A stretch of DNA of 64,000 nucleotides, taken from NCBI GenBank assembly GCA_002633005.1, contig NMRA01000569.1:1-64000 (forward strand). Reading direction: 5' to 3'. The notes below the pieces were generated by a model, which searched no databases, was not told where the DNA came from, and was given only the letters and a program-made list of their open reading frames with translations. The position numbers were made by a program, and so were the translations under genes. Position 1 is the stretch's first letter, and each line of letters opens with the position of its first letter. The stretch is from Phoronis australis. Taxonomy: Eukaryota; Phoronida; Phoronidae. Below, piece by piece: positions 23,601 to 64,000 of this stretch.

Positions 23601-25062
23601 CTGTGCAAAAGTTGGATATAACCTATTTTTATACAAGTGTTCTACTCAATCTTTAAATTAATCTTTCAACTTCTCGTGCTCAACTTTCAATAGTTCTGGA
23701 AATTTTTGTGGTACCATATTTCAGTTAAACCGGCATTAAGACCATGTTTTTTGTCAGAAAAGCAGTGTTCTCCACGACAGGTTTTGACTCGACGCAGCAA
23801 CAAGTTTAAATGTTGCAGCCTCGAGTTTGAAAAGTGCCACATCAAGTTAAACCTTTGGCTGGCTTGGCACTTTTGCCCTCAGAATCAAAAATGAGGGTGA
23901 ATTTGCCAACATCAACCATAGTTCCTAATGCTATGAGGCAATTAACAATACATATATGACCTAATTTTTGTAATAATAGAGTGTAAATTATTGCTAAAAA
24001 ATCTAAAGAAATTCTTTTTCTAACATAATTTTATGGTGTCAGCTACCTTACCGTAATAATTGACTAGCCAGCAATATTATTTTAACTTTAAAATTTTGCA
24101 CCTAAACCTGTAAATTAACAATTTGATATGCTGATTTAAAGGACTTTGACTGACATCTGGTGGCGAATTAGAACTTATTCAACTGGACTACAGGTGTCAC
24201 TAAAAACTAGGTCACACCAGATCACATGTTAGTAGTATTTGATAAGTAGAATTGATACTAGAATTGACATTTTTTATTATTAAAGGAACTTCTAACCTTT
24301 AGGTTGATTTTATGAGTCTGTCATGAATGCTTTGGAGGACTTATGGTGAAAAATTGATAAGAAAGTCAGAAAGTAGGTCACACCAGTTCAGTGTACATTT
24401 TTAAAACGTATATAAATACACAGTGACCACTTTTTATTAGGGAAAGAACAGTGTTTACGAAAGTTTGTGTGGAGTTTGGAATTTTTGTGGTGGAGAACAC
24501 TGAAAGATTTTTGATTTAGTCTTGTTACTGTAATGAAATTGGGGTCCAATTGTTCCTTAGTCAAAATAAGTAGGATATCTGGGCTTAGATAGAAGTGACA
24601 ATTTGTTCCAACTAGACTTGTGAAATGTCATATCACGTCGTGATCTGAAATTATATGAGCTTGGTCTGAAAAAGTAACAAACTACCAGTTATTATCAAGG
24701 CTGTAGATCACTTGGAAACTGAGTAAGGAACAAGATGACGAATTTTAAATTGCCCTAGTCAAAACTTTTTTTGGCAGAAATCACAGATTAGTGCCGCTTT
24801 AAGATGAATTGTGAAAAGTGGTCCCAAATCTGTATTTACCATGTGTTTGCAATATTAATGTTGTGTCAACAGTACTTTTAATTGTGATTCTTGTGGTTGA
24901 TTATTTACTCTTATACTTACTAGTTGTCATTAAGCACTTGTCCTAATGCTGAAAGTCAAATTCTTAATAATGCTATTTTTATTACTTTCAGATTTTGAGC
25001 CCTTTGACCTGGAAGGATGGTGGGGCCAGAAAACACTACAGAAGATTACACAGTCCACATGA
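14642..25062 (+). CDS. MCRIP2: MCRIP2/FAM195-type protein, 5 joined exons (5' exon missing)
   Basis: Exons: 14642-14750, 20451-20563, 23222-23272, 23523-23570, 24992-25062 (TGA stop). Phases agree throughout, giving at least 129 residues. Sequence marks: SPRPVF in exon 2; the family-defining TPEHEENVRYVSS in exon 2; VWNQVEREF in exon 3; YYREKAPNPNLK in exons 4-5; and DFEPFDLEGWWGQKTLQKIT in the last exon. This matches the MCRIP1/MCRIP2 family (HEENVRF, W-VE, PNP-LK-F-P-DL). Members are small, largely disordered cofactors that bind CtBP and the DDX6/LSM14 mRNA-silencing machinery and respond to ERK. The WW after DLE is like MCRIP2 rather than MCRIP1. The first exon is a serine/aspartate-rich low-complexity stretch. 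The start codon lies in an upstream exon not securely found; 14082-14130 (MSSLPHRVWYLYRVNC) is phase-compatible but weakly spliced. Confidence 0.88.
15065..15343. mobile_element. Penelope-like foldback with hammerhead-type motifs
   Basis: Arms of about 100 bp (15065-15172 and 15245-15343) are inverted copies around a 70-bp spacer. Read outward, each arm carries the order CTGATGATG, TTTAGAATAAAGGT, (G/T)(A/T)A, TTGTAAAGATGAAGTT. CTGATGA followed by a short stem and then GAAAC is the hammerhead ribozyme core seen at Penelope-like element ends. Here the GAAAC part has decayed to TTAAAAC and TGAAGTG. Both flanks continue into a similar TCTGGGACCGCT segment, as expected if two element ends lie head to head. 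Confidence 0.45.
16560..17425 (-). pseudogene. Decayed protein-like frame, unidentified
   Basis: One minus-strand frame runs about 288 codons with a single internal stop (TAA at 16899-16901), far longer than expected by chance at this base composition. The upper part has a basic region (SGRKKRQHMVEK), then NVKMYFNMAAENSSRIRSWQ, and a tryptophan-rich stretch (IWLHWYLRMWSMKVHEYNNI) followed by FCQDMKIRNIQCNAFKYRS. The lower part (16560-16889) ends in a cysteine/proline segment. I recognise no family. It could be a decayed transposase or a retro-copied gene inside the MCRIP2 intron, on the opposite strand. If the TAA is a true stop, the upper part alone could still be functional. Confidence 0.4.
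18327..18600 (-). pseudogene. Possible further fragment of the decayed element
   Basis: An open minus-strand frame with LRHLTDSKCRLMERIMMFWL and FNLSLVYRQTWIEIANRFSD looks protein-like. Just upstream, in a shifted frame, lies FCSTWTDNFWRNGKFYNGFT (about 18615-18675). The frame shift and intervening stops suggest erosion of an element transcribed leftwards. Homology is unknown. Confidence 0.25.
21229..21716 (+). repeat. 60-bp tandem satellite, 8 copies
   Basis: Unit begins GTGAAAGTACTTGTAGTGCT and ends ATAACCTTTCTGTCCAGCC. Copies differ by single bases; one has an expanded T run. The 60-bp period is a multiple of three, which creates spurious repetitive open frames on both strands. Lies in the MCRIP2 intron between the exons at 20451 and 23222. 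Confidence 0.9.
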
Positions 25063-25371
25063 TGAAGGCTCCACATAGGATTGTTTTATTGGACCAAACA
25101 TAGTGTTGGAGTTATGTTTGACATGGTATACATCTGTATTACTCTGGATTTGACTGACAATTTGCTACTTTTGTAGTGAGGAATCACGTTATCTTGTATT
25201 GGAGACACTTTGTTGAAACTGCATTTTCATTGCGAAAGAAAATCCTAAGTCCCTCTAAGAGACGGTGCATTTTTCTAAAAGCTCCTTCTCTGCGGCAATA
25301 CAAAGAATGCTAGTTGAAGAATATTGTAGATTTGTGTGATTATGTGATTCCTCAGCAGGACACAGAATTTG

Positions 25372-25377
25372 AATAAA
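25372..25377 (+). promoter_or_regulatory. Candidate MCRIP2 polyadenylation signal
   Basis: AATAAA about 310 nt past the MCRIP2 stop codon; other candidates exist further on (for example about 26377). Confidence 0.3.
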
Positions 25378-26460
25378 AAAACGGGGATTTCTGACAAAGA
25401 ACTTAGCATGTGTACTTTCAACATGCTCATGCTAACGATAAAGTTGAATAGTCTATAATCTGGCTCAAAGGGATAATGGAAAGTGTTCAGACTAGTTTCA
25501 TTGGTCGTTGTCCTTGTACCGAGGAACATATATTCCATCCTTGAGAAAGCCCTATGTATTGACTGTTTTGGAGAAAACCTTGCATACCTAAGAAAATTTT
25601 ATAATATTTTTAAAAATTCCGTGGGTCAGGTATAGATCCATGGCATCAGATATTGAAGGAGTTAATTTCGGAATTTCCTGGTAAATTTTGCCATTTTAGT
25701 GTTATTAACATTTTCACTGCCAAAAAGCTGTGATGCACATGTCTCCCAACCTCTGGTGCTGTGGTTATGAAGTGTGATATGGTATGTCTGTATTTCACAC
25801 TTAATTATTTGTAGAGTGTATGTTCTATTTAGGAAGCTTTTTTGGCTTGTATTATTTGTGATGCAGCCTCTTTGTTCTTGGGTGTGTACTCATAATATAA
25901 GACCATTCTGTGCTGGTGTGGTGTTTCTACAGTTTGGAGATCAACAGAAATCTGGCTTCTGGTTCCACCATTTAAGGCTGTTCATCAAAAATAATAAAGG
26001 AACTGTGTTGGTGTCTCAAATACTTATAAAGCCAGTAACAAACAAGGGTCAAGTTACCCTGGTAATCCATAACATCCTTCCAAAGTGTTTGCTAGTTGGT
26101 AAATGGTATTGCAAGTGACCTCGTTTAACTCGTCACCTTCTGGACTGCGAAAAAGGCAACGACTTATCTGAGTGACGTGTTACATATAAGTCGTCATTTT
26201 AAAATACATATACTGGCAAAGTGATGAAGACCGGGTATATCAATTTCTGCATCATCGATTTCTGTTGATAAGAATGTGTAGTTTGATATTACTGATATAG
26301 GTTGTTTTAGCCATGATTTATATTTCAAATCTAATTTAATCGTTAATGGTTTTTGCTAGGGGTATCAAAAATGTTTGAATAAAAACAACTGCTGTAAAAC
26401 CCCTTTGCCTTTATGCGAAATAATTTACAGCTCTTTGCAGCATTTCTTGTTACAAGCTCT

Positions 26461-26608
26461 ACTTTACATGAACTCGAGGTGTACCGATCATGCTTGTCGT
26501 GAGTACGTGAACTTTACATGAACTCTAGGTGTACCTATCATGCTTGTCGTGAGTACGTGAACTTTACATGAACTCGAGGTGTACCTATCATGCTTGTCGT
26601 GAATACGC
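26461..26608 (+). repeat. 50-bp tandem repeat, 3 copies
   Basis: Unit starts ACTTTACATGAACTCGAGGT; copies begin at 26461, 26511 and 26561 with one or two substitutions each. Confidence 0.9.
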
Positions 26609-28271
26609 ATGAGGCTATTCATCTGTTGGTGACAACTTGCACAAAAAATTTTGCATTGAAATGTCAGGACAGATTCTGCTTTTGAACGACGAGTTAAGCG
26701 AAAACGACTTAAAAACGACTACTTGTGCACGTACTTGTAATCGGGACCAAGAAAAAGTGACATCTTATGTAGACGAGTTTTTAACGAGGTCACTTGTATA
26801 CCTTCTTATTGTAACGCAAACTCCTTGTTGCCTAAAAGGAGTTTATGCTTTTGTCACCTGGCATGTGATCTTTTAAAATTAGATGCCGTGCAGCACTTGA
26901 TCAACACAAGGAGGCTTTTGATAGAAAAACTTGGCAGTGGTGGCACTTAACATTTCAGTTACATTAGTTTTGTACACTTTGTTTGTTCTTTGTTAAAATG
27001 TTTGAGAACAACCTCCTGTGTGCAGTGAGCTGACACCGTCCCTTGTCGTTACCTTTTGATAGAGTGAGCTGGTTTAACGTATAAGTATACACTGTGAACT
27101 GTTGTAATTATATGAAGATATTAATATACACCAGTGTTAGCAATGCATGTTTTGTCAGTTTATCTTTCAATGCATTGAGACATAGTGATACTGCAAGCTT
27201 GTCAAAAATGTTCCCCAAACTCTGGGATGATGTACATAAAATTTCAACCAAGTGTAAACAACTGAGTGTAACTGGGTTGTGGAACAGTTTCCAAGTCTAG
27301 TGTACCAGTCACATGTATAACTTAATCATGCATCAGAACCACTTAATCATCTTGAACAGCATATTGCTGTCGTCTTTATTCAGTGTCAGCAGCAAAATCT
27401 CCTAACTCTTTAAAAGATCTTGAAATTTATGCATGTTTCTATGAATACGTTGATGAATGGAAAACATCTTTCGAACAAAGTTGGGTTCTGTCCTGATATC
27501 TAGTCGTAATTTTATATTATTTTATTTTTGCATTTAGTGCAATGTTCCTCGGTGGTTCTCCACGAAACTTGGCATTATGTTTTAACTACTTTGAGATCAT
27601 GTTGCGAAACAGTATTTGGATAGCTTCGTCTTGTGTCCATAGTGGTATTTTTCATATCTTGGGTTCTGTGCCTATTAACAGGATCATGACTGACATTGCT
27701 TTGCGAATGAATCAGAAAACTGCTATCATCCCAATTAACCATTTTAAGTTGATGGTGCCTCAATGTCTACCAAGAACAATGAAGAGTTGTGAAATTTGAT
27801 CAATAGATTTCTACTTTGGAGAGCATAGGTATAGGTGATGTTGATTTTTGGACAAATCTGACGACTATGGCCACTGGCGTCGGTTTCATTTTTGCTGTGT
27901 TTCTACACCTTCACATTTTGTATGGCTTCATCTCGTGGCAATTTAATGATTTTTTGTCATCTGCCTATCTGTGGTTAAAAATCATTATGAACTTTGACAA
28001 AGGTGCTTCTTCATACAGAAACCTGGACAATGTTGATTTTTGTAGTTTTCATGAAGCTTAACACACAAGATTTTTTCTAGCAGAGAACAGCACTCGCTCA
28101 TTTCTAGACATTTCCAACTTGTGTTGCGTCCCCTGGTGGCAAGTTTATTAGTTTAACATTTCATTTTGTATTTGCCAAGTGAGTTTCTATTAAGGTGGGC
28201 ATAATTGGCAGAGAGTACTGGCTAAATCCGACTATTGCAATGTAATGCCACTCAGTGGTAATGTTTTTAGC

Positions 28272-28820
28272 TTATAAGCTGGTTGGGGTGACCTCGTGTT
28301 CAGGAAAGGCCATTATCACCGAAGGATCTGGATGAAATTGCCACAAGTAGTACTCTGGGTTGTACAGCATGATGCTCTCATCAGACTCAGGAGTTCCAAC
28401 TAGTTTCAGAAGATTCAGTAACTTTTCTGAAGAACATATATATGTTCTGGAAAGCTGCCAGCCAACTGACCCAATTTCCATGCCAAACACCCATCCTGGT
28501 TGTGTTATTGATGTGAGGACGTTCAGCTGAATGGCCAACCTGGCTGCATCCTCTAATGACAGCTGTCCTCACAGTGTATGTCTCCCATCAGATTTCTGGC
28601 GAAGCAGTCCTCAACAAACAGTATTGTTCAAAACTTGTCCTACAGCGCATCTCAAATTTGGGGAGTCCCAATGCAAAGGTATCCACAAAAAGTTAAAAAC
28701 CAGCCTGGGTATATTGCATCTTCTGCAGTCAGGGTGGTAGAGTGGGGAGATGACATTGTCTGGTTACTTCAGGTCACCAAGTTGCATTTGCCAATTCTCA
28801 GATACTAGCCCTGTATCCAA
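28272..28820 (-). pseudogene. Decayed protein-like frame, unidentified
   Basis: A single minus-strand frame of about 180 codons reads as ordinary protein but is broken by three stops (one TAA, two TGA). Recognisable stretches: LVSENWQMQLGDLK before the first stop; ISPLYHPDCRRCNIPRLVFN; WDSPNLRCAVGQVLN; GLLRQKSDGRHTL before the third stop; LSLEDAARLAIQLNVLTSI; then LLKLVGTPESDESIMLYNPE and FPEHEVTPTSL to a terminal stop. Both TGAs precede a glycine codon and would be arginine CGA after one C-to-T change. No introns are apparent, so a processed pseudogene or element relic is likely. The parent gene is not recognised. Confidence 0.45.
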
Positions 28821-29599
28821 TAGACTTTAAGTTCACTAGTGTTGCTCAAAAATGTGTTGTTCAAAAATGTACACCCTGTATATTTTTGTCTTTTTGCGAT
28901 GCACACATTCCAGAGACAAGTCCAAAGAAATGTGACTTGCAAATAAAAGAATAGTTAAACATGACTATAACTTTACTGACCAGCATAAATTAATGACATA
29001 ATAATAATAATGAGATATTTTTACAGTTTTCAAAAAGATAGCATGTTATCACAAACATTTATCCATTTTCACATATTGCAGTTTTGCTCATCTACTTGGT
29101 TGGTATTCAAACCAAAGTGGGATTGTAAGGAAAGGCTAATATCCGAGTGTTAGATAGACAGTAGTAAACTGCTAAGAACAACACATTGAAATACACGTTA
29201 TTTAACTTGTTACTTAATAGAAGAATTGATAGAAATATAAAAACATCAATAGGCACCAGGTTTTCTTACTTTAAATATTCAAGTGTTGAAAAAAAATAAC
29301 AGTGTTAAATTTAATAGCCTCAACAGCTTGGAATCTTGATAAGTTATTATTCACTAAAAATAAAAGCACAATAAAATTATTATCGAGAAGTGAATTATAC
29401 ATAGACTGTTCAACAAGGTGTCTTGTTGATAAACACTGACAAGTAATTCTATTGGCACACCGTAAGAGTGCAGTTGATATGCAGATCCAGGTAAAATTAG
29501 GCAAAAAGTAGCTATACATGCAACACTACTATGTTCAAGACCAAACACGTTTTGAATAACAACAGCTCAATGCTCATAAAAAGTAATGAAAATTATGTA

Positions 29600-29605
29600 T
29601 TTATT
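29600..29605 (-). promoter_or_regulatory. Candidate RAB37 polyadenylation signal
   Basis: Minus-strand AATAAA about 690 nt beyond the RAB37 stop codon. The 28821-30292 stretch contains no other feature I can support. Confidence 0.25.
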
Positions 29606-30292
29606 CAGGTTTAATATTTTCACACAGATCAATTAAAATCTGGAATGAAAGGAGGCGTGAGACCCGAATGTTGTACAAGGCAGACAACTTGGGAACATGG
29701 TTGTCAATAAGGAATTTAAATAAAAACAAAACATTTAGTGATGCAGGTCTCTTCAAGTGCATAATGTTCGAAACTAAATTTTACCAACACTTTACCACAA
29801 ACATGACATACACATGCCTGTGTATAAAAGCTAGTCAAAACAAATTATCAACACAAAAACTTTACCAAAGGCCAAAGTTACACCTTGAATGCATCTTAAC
29901 CCATGGTAACTCTACCTGATTATTTAAGCACCTACAGTGGTTAGAACCACCAGCATTTATAAATATATGACCACCATTATTTCAGGCATACCAAAACACG
30001 TGGAATCGAGTAAAAGCTGTAACTAACCTTTCCTCCTTGTTATCTAAAAGCTGTCAACATTTTACAATAACTAACTATTATAAGGTTTCACAGAGTGTTC
30101 TAGATTGTAGAAGAAAAAACTTGGAAAAATTTTTAGAGCTTGGTTTTCCACCATCTGTTAAGACATTATACGTTTCCACCCATATCAATAACAAATGTTT
30201 GGAACATTTGCTGGTGTGGAGAACAAAGAAGATTTTTCAGCCACTCAACTGGCTATCACAGCAGAGCCCCGTTACTGCACTACACCCAATCG

Positions 30293-61660
<31,368 letters not shown>

Positions 61661-61675
61661 CGTCCGTCACATTAC

Positions 61676-64000
61676 CTGAAACAAGGCGAGACTCATTATT
61701 AGTTCAGTATCCAGTTAAAGTCGATGTTTTGTATTCGTGCTCTAAAGTTTAACTAAAACACCTCAGATGCCACACACGAAAATGTTCCTGATTGAGTTGT
61801 TACTGCATTCTATAGACACACTTGTGCTAATTCATTTGGATTCGGTCTAATTTGCAATGACTCCGGTGATGCGTTATAGACGTCTCAAATTGCTCATCAA
61901 TTAGCAAATTCCATCAAAGAATTTAAAGTCAATACATTTATTTAGAAAAGACACAAGTATATGGCAATGTATGTGTAATAAATGTTAAGATTAAAATTCT
62001 TGGAATAATAAACTTGCAAACCTTTCAAATAAGTCGAGCTTAAGAATTCCAATGTATCAAGCAAATATAACACGCTGTTCAATGTGGATTGTAAGAAAGT
62101 GAAAATAGCGAAAACTGGGTGAGTATTTATGAAAATTTACACATGTCGACATATTTCAACCTAACCTATAGAAATGTGTGTGAGTGATAGTATCTTTTCC
62201 ATCAATTCCAAATTCGGAATTCAAGACTTTCATTGCGAAATGTGCATTGTGATATAACAAGCGATGAAAATGAAACGTATGATAATTACAGATACATATA
62301 ACAGATTTCCCTTTAAACAGAAACAATAATTTCAACAATTTCGGGGACTCTAATTTATGGATGTTTCTCGATAGACATTACATAAAAATTATACCACGGC
62401 AGATAAAATGTAGGAAACCAGCGACAAAATTATCCAGTAAATTCAGAGCACCCGGCAATGTGTTTGACCTTACATGTTCATTCGATGAGTCTACTCACCA
62501 TGAGAGAGGCCTCAACTATCTCCACTATCGATCTTAGTCTTTTCTCAATTATTGCTGCCGTTCACTGTATGTCCACTTTGACCAGATAACCAACCTGCGT
62601 GTTTACGCAAATATTGCATTTAGTTTACAACCACGCATCGCCACATAAGTACATAAGTGTTAGTTCAGTGTTGCGCATCTATGAAGAAGACCAACCAAAA
62701 ACTTCTGAACATCCGCGTCATGCCATTTACAGAATTCGTACACGACACTACCAGTCTAATATACATCCGATGATGAATTAAATACAAACATCTCAACAAC
62801 AGTGCGTCGTGTTGGTCGTGCAGTCAATATCGATAGCGTCTTCAGAAGACACTGCAGCGCAAGAAATGAGTTGTCGCCGTTGGCTTGTCGAATTGTCTTT
62901 TTCTTTATTCATATGGAAATGGTGTCAATCACAGAGATTGGTTTTTATGTAAACATGACGTCAACGGCAAAGCAAAAAAGAATGAGTGATGTTCCACTAC
63001 TATATACGAGTGTACTAATTAGACGCAGGAAGGTGTTCTGCAGTGTTGCATTGCCTTTGAGCAGCATTTTATTTTCTAAAATTAAAATAATACTGCATCA
63101 AAATTCTAACGGTACCATGATACTGACAGTCACGAGAAAAAAATATATTGGTAAAGCATTGACCAAGTAAAATACCCACAAAATAAAATCAAAAAAGAAC
63201 CCTGTACTAGTTATGTCAAAAACTGTGCAGCGAAACTTGGCTTTCCTCAAAATCCAACTACTGATTACATGCTCAGCAGAAAAGAAGCAAAACACTATCT
63301 CTGACTATTTAATTTTAGGTTATACTCAGTCACATTTCTTGTCTGTATTTTTCCAAAATTCAAAAACCTACCCACGTGTATTTTTCACGAACTATTCAAA
63401 TACGCTATTCAAAAACTTTCAAATGAAACATTCAAAAACTTTCAAATGAAACTTTCAAAAACAATGTTACCTCCTCCGCATCCCCTGCAAATTCCCACTT
63501 AATATCCAGAAGACGATAAGATCAGCTGAAGCTGATTGGTTACTTTGAAGATAACGACAGATTTTAAAGTTAGAAAATTGAACGGTCAAGTTGCCCAAAC
63601 TCAACCGGTGACGGTGTCAGCGCAGAATACTTTTCATGGTGAGCAGACGGAAACACACGGATAAAATAATTTTTGACGGCAATGCATCTACTAGGTTTAC
63701 TTGCATGTCAAAAAAAAAGAATATCTGTGTCTGAAATTAAGCCGTACGCGATACGAATTCGCAGTAATATCCACTCTATTTCACCCAAGACTTAATTATT
63801 TTAGCTAGTGCTTTTTGCCAAAACACCTTTAGATCAACTGACGGTTAGCAGAGCTTCTGAATCCTCTTACCTACGCCATCATTTCAGTCTAATATAAAGT
63901 TTCTATACAGTGGAAACCCGAGACCAACTAACAAAGAATAAAAATTGATTTGTGGACGAACGTAGCACAGAATATGAGGTAACAAGGAATGGTGTTTGTA
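61676..64000. other. Upstream flank of RAB37; no gene recognised
   Basis: Should contain the RAB37 leader exon or promoter. I see no clear CpG-rich start region. ORFs at 62802-63170 and 63213-63449 lack splice context or motifs. A short CTTTCAAATGAAA-type repeat occurs at 63410-63465. Confidence 0.4.

Larger units (their letters stand above)
25063..28271. other. MCRIP2 3' flank and intergenic DNA
   Basis: MCRIP2 3' untranslated sequence is expected just after 25062. The rest holds a 50-bp tandem repeat (26461-26608) and isolated ORFs (25774-26118, 27542-27799, 27816-28061) with no splice context or recognisable motifs. No supported gene. Confidence 0.5.

Noticed and set aside
25774-26118. 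114-codon plus-strand ORF after MCRIP2
   Set aside because: Hydrophobic, AT-rich chance composition with no motifs; lies in the expected 3' flank.
62802-63170. 122-codon plus-strand ORF upstream of RAB37
   Set aside because: No recognisable domain, no splice or promoter context, basic/hydrophobic mix typical of chance frames.

Overview
This is a eukaryotic (animal) genomic window: AT-rich, intron-dense, full of microsatellites, short inverted-repeat transposons and decayed mobile elements. There are no operons and no long intact ORFs. Gene content, single-copy pre-vertebrate paralogues and repeat style suggest a marine invertebrate, most likely a non-vertebrate deuterostome (hemichordate, echinoderm or cephalochordate). 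The phylum is inference; a lophotrochozoan is not excluded.

Layout. 1-916 (minus): two exons of a teneurin-type NHL beta-propeller gene that continues off the left edge; its upstream exons were not found. 1.39-4.66 kb: a DNA transposon with identical 24-bp terminal inverted repeats, which also contains single-N assembly joints flanked by false-looking duplications. 5.07-9.34 kb (minus): METTL26 (UPF0585 methyltransferase-like), seven exons that join in frame, including one GC-AG intron. 9.3-13.8 kb: repeat-rich intergenic DNA. 14.16-14.23 kb (minus): tRNA-Gly(CCC). 14.6-25.06 kb (plus): MCRIP2/FAM195-type gene, five joined exons with the first coding exon unresolved. Its large intron holds a hammerhead-like Penelope foldback, a decayed minus-strand reading frame and a 60-bp satellite. 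28.3-28.8 kb (minus): another decayed protein-like frame. 30.3-61.7 kb (minus): a RAB26/RAB37-type small GTPase spread over about 31 kb.

The standout is the RAB37/26 gene. It has two interchangeable 111-nt exons for the P-loop/switch I (43867-43977 and 49807-49917). It also has two interchangeable 67-nt exons for switch II (38257-38323 and 38879-38945). There are at least two plausible first coding exons (61565-61660, 54212-54253) and a third weaker one (45851-45859). Every exon joins in phase: the longest form sums to 672 nt (223 residues plus stop). The two 67-nt exons must be mutually exclusive, because including both shifts the frame. One locus could therefore encode a combinatorial set of Rabs differing exactly in the nucleotide-sensing switches.

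The gene neighbourhood is also informative. METTL26 and MCRIP2 are neighbours in human 16p13.3, where RAB26 also lies, and their paralogues MCRIP1 and RAB37 both lie in 17q25. The window therefore looks like the unduplicated ancestral linkage group. Coordinates, splice sites and translations were read by eye. Database identity, expression and the phylum could not be tested here.
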